Positions 43,004-44,200 of a stretch of DNA of 44,200 nt are shown piece by piece. Below the pieces are notes generated by a model, which saw nothing but the letters and a program-made list of their open reading frames with translations, was not told where the DNA came from and ran no database searches. A program made the position numbers and the translations under genes. Position 1 is the first letter of the stretch, and each line of letters starts with the position of its first letter. The DNA is from Comamonadaceae bacterium (GTDB lineage: Bacteria; Pseudomonadota; Gammaproteobacteria; Burkholderiales; Burkholderiaceae): positions 1-44,200 of the forward strand of contig CANCCJ010000016.1 of the NCBI GenBank assembly GCA_947374535.1, written 5' to 3'.

Positions 43004-43576
43004 ATGTCAGAACCTATAGAAAATCAAGACACCGCCGCACATTTGGCGGCACACATCGCTGCACAAGCACCCGCTGCCGAGGCTCCCGCGGAGCCCACCG
43101 TCGCGATGGACCCTTTGTCAGCAGCCCAAGCAGAAGTGGCTGTTTTGCAAGCCAAAGTCGCTGAGTTGCAAGATCACTATGTCCGTGGCCAAGCCGAGGT
43201 GCAAAACGCCCGCCGTCGCGCGGATGAAGAAGTGTCCAAAGCTCGCAAATTCGCTTTGGAAAGTTTTGCTGACAGCTTGCTACCCGTGCTCGACAGCCTC
43301 GAAGCTGGCTTGGCTGTGCAAACTGCGACGCCAGAGCAAATTCGCGAAGGCGCGGAAGCCACGCTGCGTCAACTCAAAAGCGCGTTGGAGCGCAACAAAG
43401 TGATGGCCATCGACCCCGCCGCAGGCGCCAAGTTCGACCCTGCTCAGCACCAAGCCATCAGCGTGGTGCCAGCCGAACAAGAAGCCAACACCGTGGTCAC
43501 CGTACTGCAAAAAGGCTACTTGATTGCCGAGCGCGTGTTGCGCCCAGCCTTGGTCACCGTCGCTGCACCGAAATAA
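43004..43576 (+). CDS. grpE: GrpE, nucleotide-exchange factor of DnaK
   Basis: This 190-residue cochaperone has a disordered Ala/Glu-rich N-terminus (1-40) and a long coiled coil (about 40-100, with [20 protein letters not shown]). The C-terminal beta-wing carries [10 protein letters not shown] and [25 protein letters not shown]. These are diagnostic of GrpE. It speeds ADP release from DnaK. It lies 70 bases upstream of dnaK and behind a sigma-32 promoter. Confidence 0.96.
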   Translation: MSEPIENQDTAAHLAAHIAAQAPAAEAPAEPTVAMDPLSAAQAEVAVLQAKVAELQDHYVRGQAEVQNARRRADEEVSKARKFALESFADSLLPVLDSLEAGLAVQTATPEQIREGAEATLRQLKSALERNKVMAIDPAAGAKFDPAQHQAISVVPAEQEANTVVTVLQKGYLIAERVLRPALVTVAAPK

Positions 43577-43579
43577 ACA

Positions 43580-43605
43580 CTTGAAATTGGCAAAGTTATC
43601 CATAA
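43580..43605 (+). promoter_or_regulatory. Possible second sigma-32 promoter between grpE and dnaK
   Basis: CTTGAAA at 43580-43586 is an exact RpoH -35. ATCCATAA at 43598-43605, 11 bases later, matches only the CCAT core of the -10 octamer. It may give dnaK extra heat-induced expression. Confidence 0.35.
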
Positions 43606-43628
43606 CTAAGCCTCATCTGAATTTTTAA

Positions 43629-44200
<572 letters not shown>

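Overview
The window looks like a chromosomal segment of a betaproteobacterium of the order Burkholderiales, most likely Comamonadaceae. This is inferred from the style of the proteins (a Bug/TctC-type solute receptor, a class I PHA synthase with a phasin, a YqjD/YqjE/YqjK-like trio, grpE followed by dnaK, a betaproteobacterial type of MetK). No rRNA or other decisive marker is present. Genes are densely packed: no gap exceeds 300 bases and several convergent genes overlap at their 3' ends. I saw no tRNA, rRNA, insertion sequence, prophage or CRISPR array.

Region 1 (1-10159) is a complete Lap-type adhesin switch. The start of a giant repeat adhesin (LapA-like) carries an N-terminal retention module and an Ala-Ala-Gly cleavage site. 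It is transcribed divergently from its type I secretion ABC transporter and membrane-fusion protein (LapB, LapC) and a 77-residue protein. Facing these are lapG (periplasmic cysteine protease) and lapD (degenerate GGDEF-EAL c-di-GMP receptor). Divergent from lapG is the outer-membrane channel, which here is a TolC protein fused to an OmpA peptidoglycan-binding domain.

Region 2 (10156-16730) continues the tolC-ompA operon with a divergent metK paralogue (ATGA overlap) and a CheR-TPR methyltransferase. It then holds a REC-PAS-GGDEF-EAL protein and a Cache-GGDEF diguanylate cyclase, transcribed divergently around a perfect FNR box.

Region 3 (16690-30622) is an MSHA-type IV pilus locus arranged as two divergent arms from one 188-bp promoter region. 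The left arm is mshI, mshI2, mshJ, mshK, mshL, mshM, mshN and pilT. The right arm is the major pilin, four minor pilins, the MshE ATPase with an MshEN-type N-terminus, and MshG. Regions 1-3 together form a c-di-GMP-centred surface-attachment island with makers and breakers of the signal and two outputs, LapD and MshE.

Region 4 (30646-36378) holds a class I PHA synthase and a phasin-like protein, an FNR-type regulator with a cluster-ligand cysteine pattern, a YqjD/YqjE/YqjK-like membrane stress trio, selD and yjdM. FNR-type boxes stand before phaC, the yqjD-like gene, the pilin and the c-di-GMP gene pair. This suggests that oxygen limitation, storage polymer and attachment are co-regulated here.

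Region 5 (36393-42381) is a tight minus-strand gene run: acyl-CoA dehydrogenase, glutaryl-CoA dehydrogenase, a PcaF-like thiolase, a TctC receptor, an AEC transporter and arfB. It looks like a dicarboxylate or aromatic ring-cleavage catabolic unit. Region 6 (42506-44200) holds an FKBP prolyl isomerase with a terminator, then grpE and the start of dnaK behind a near-perfect heat-shock sigma-32 promoter.
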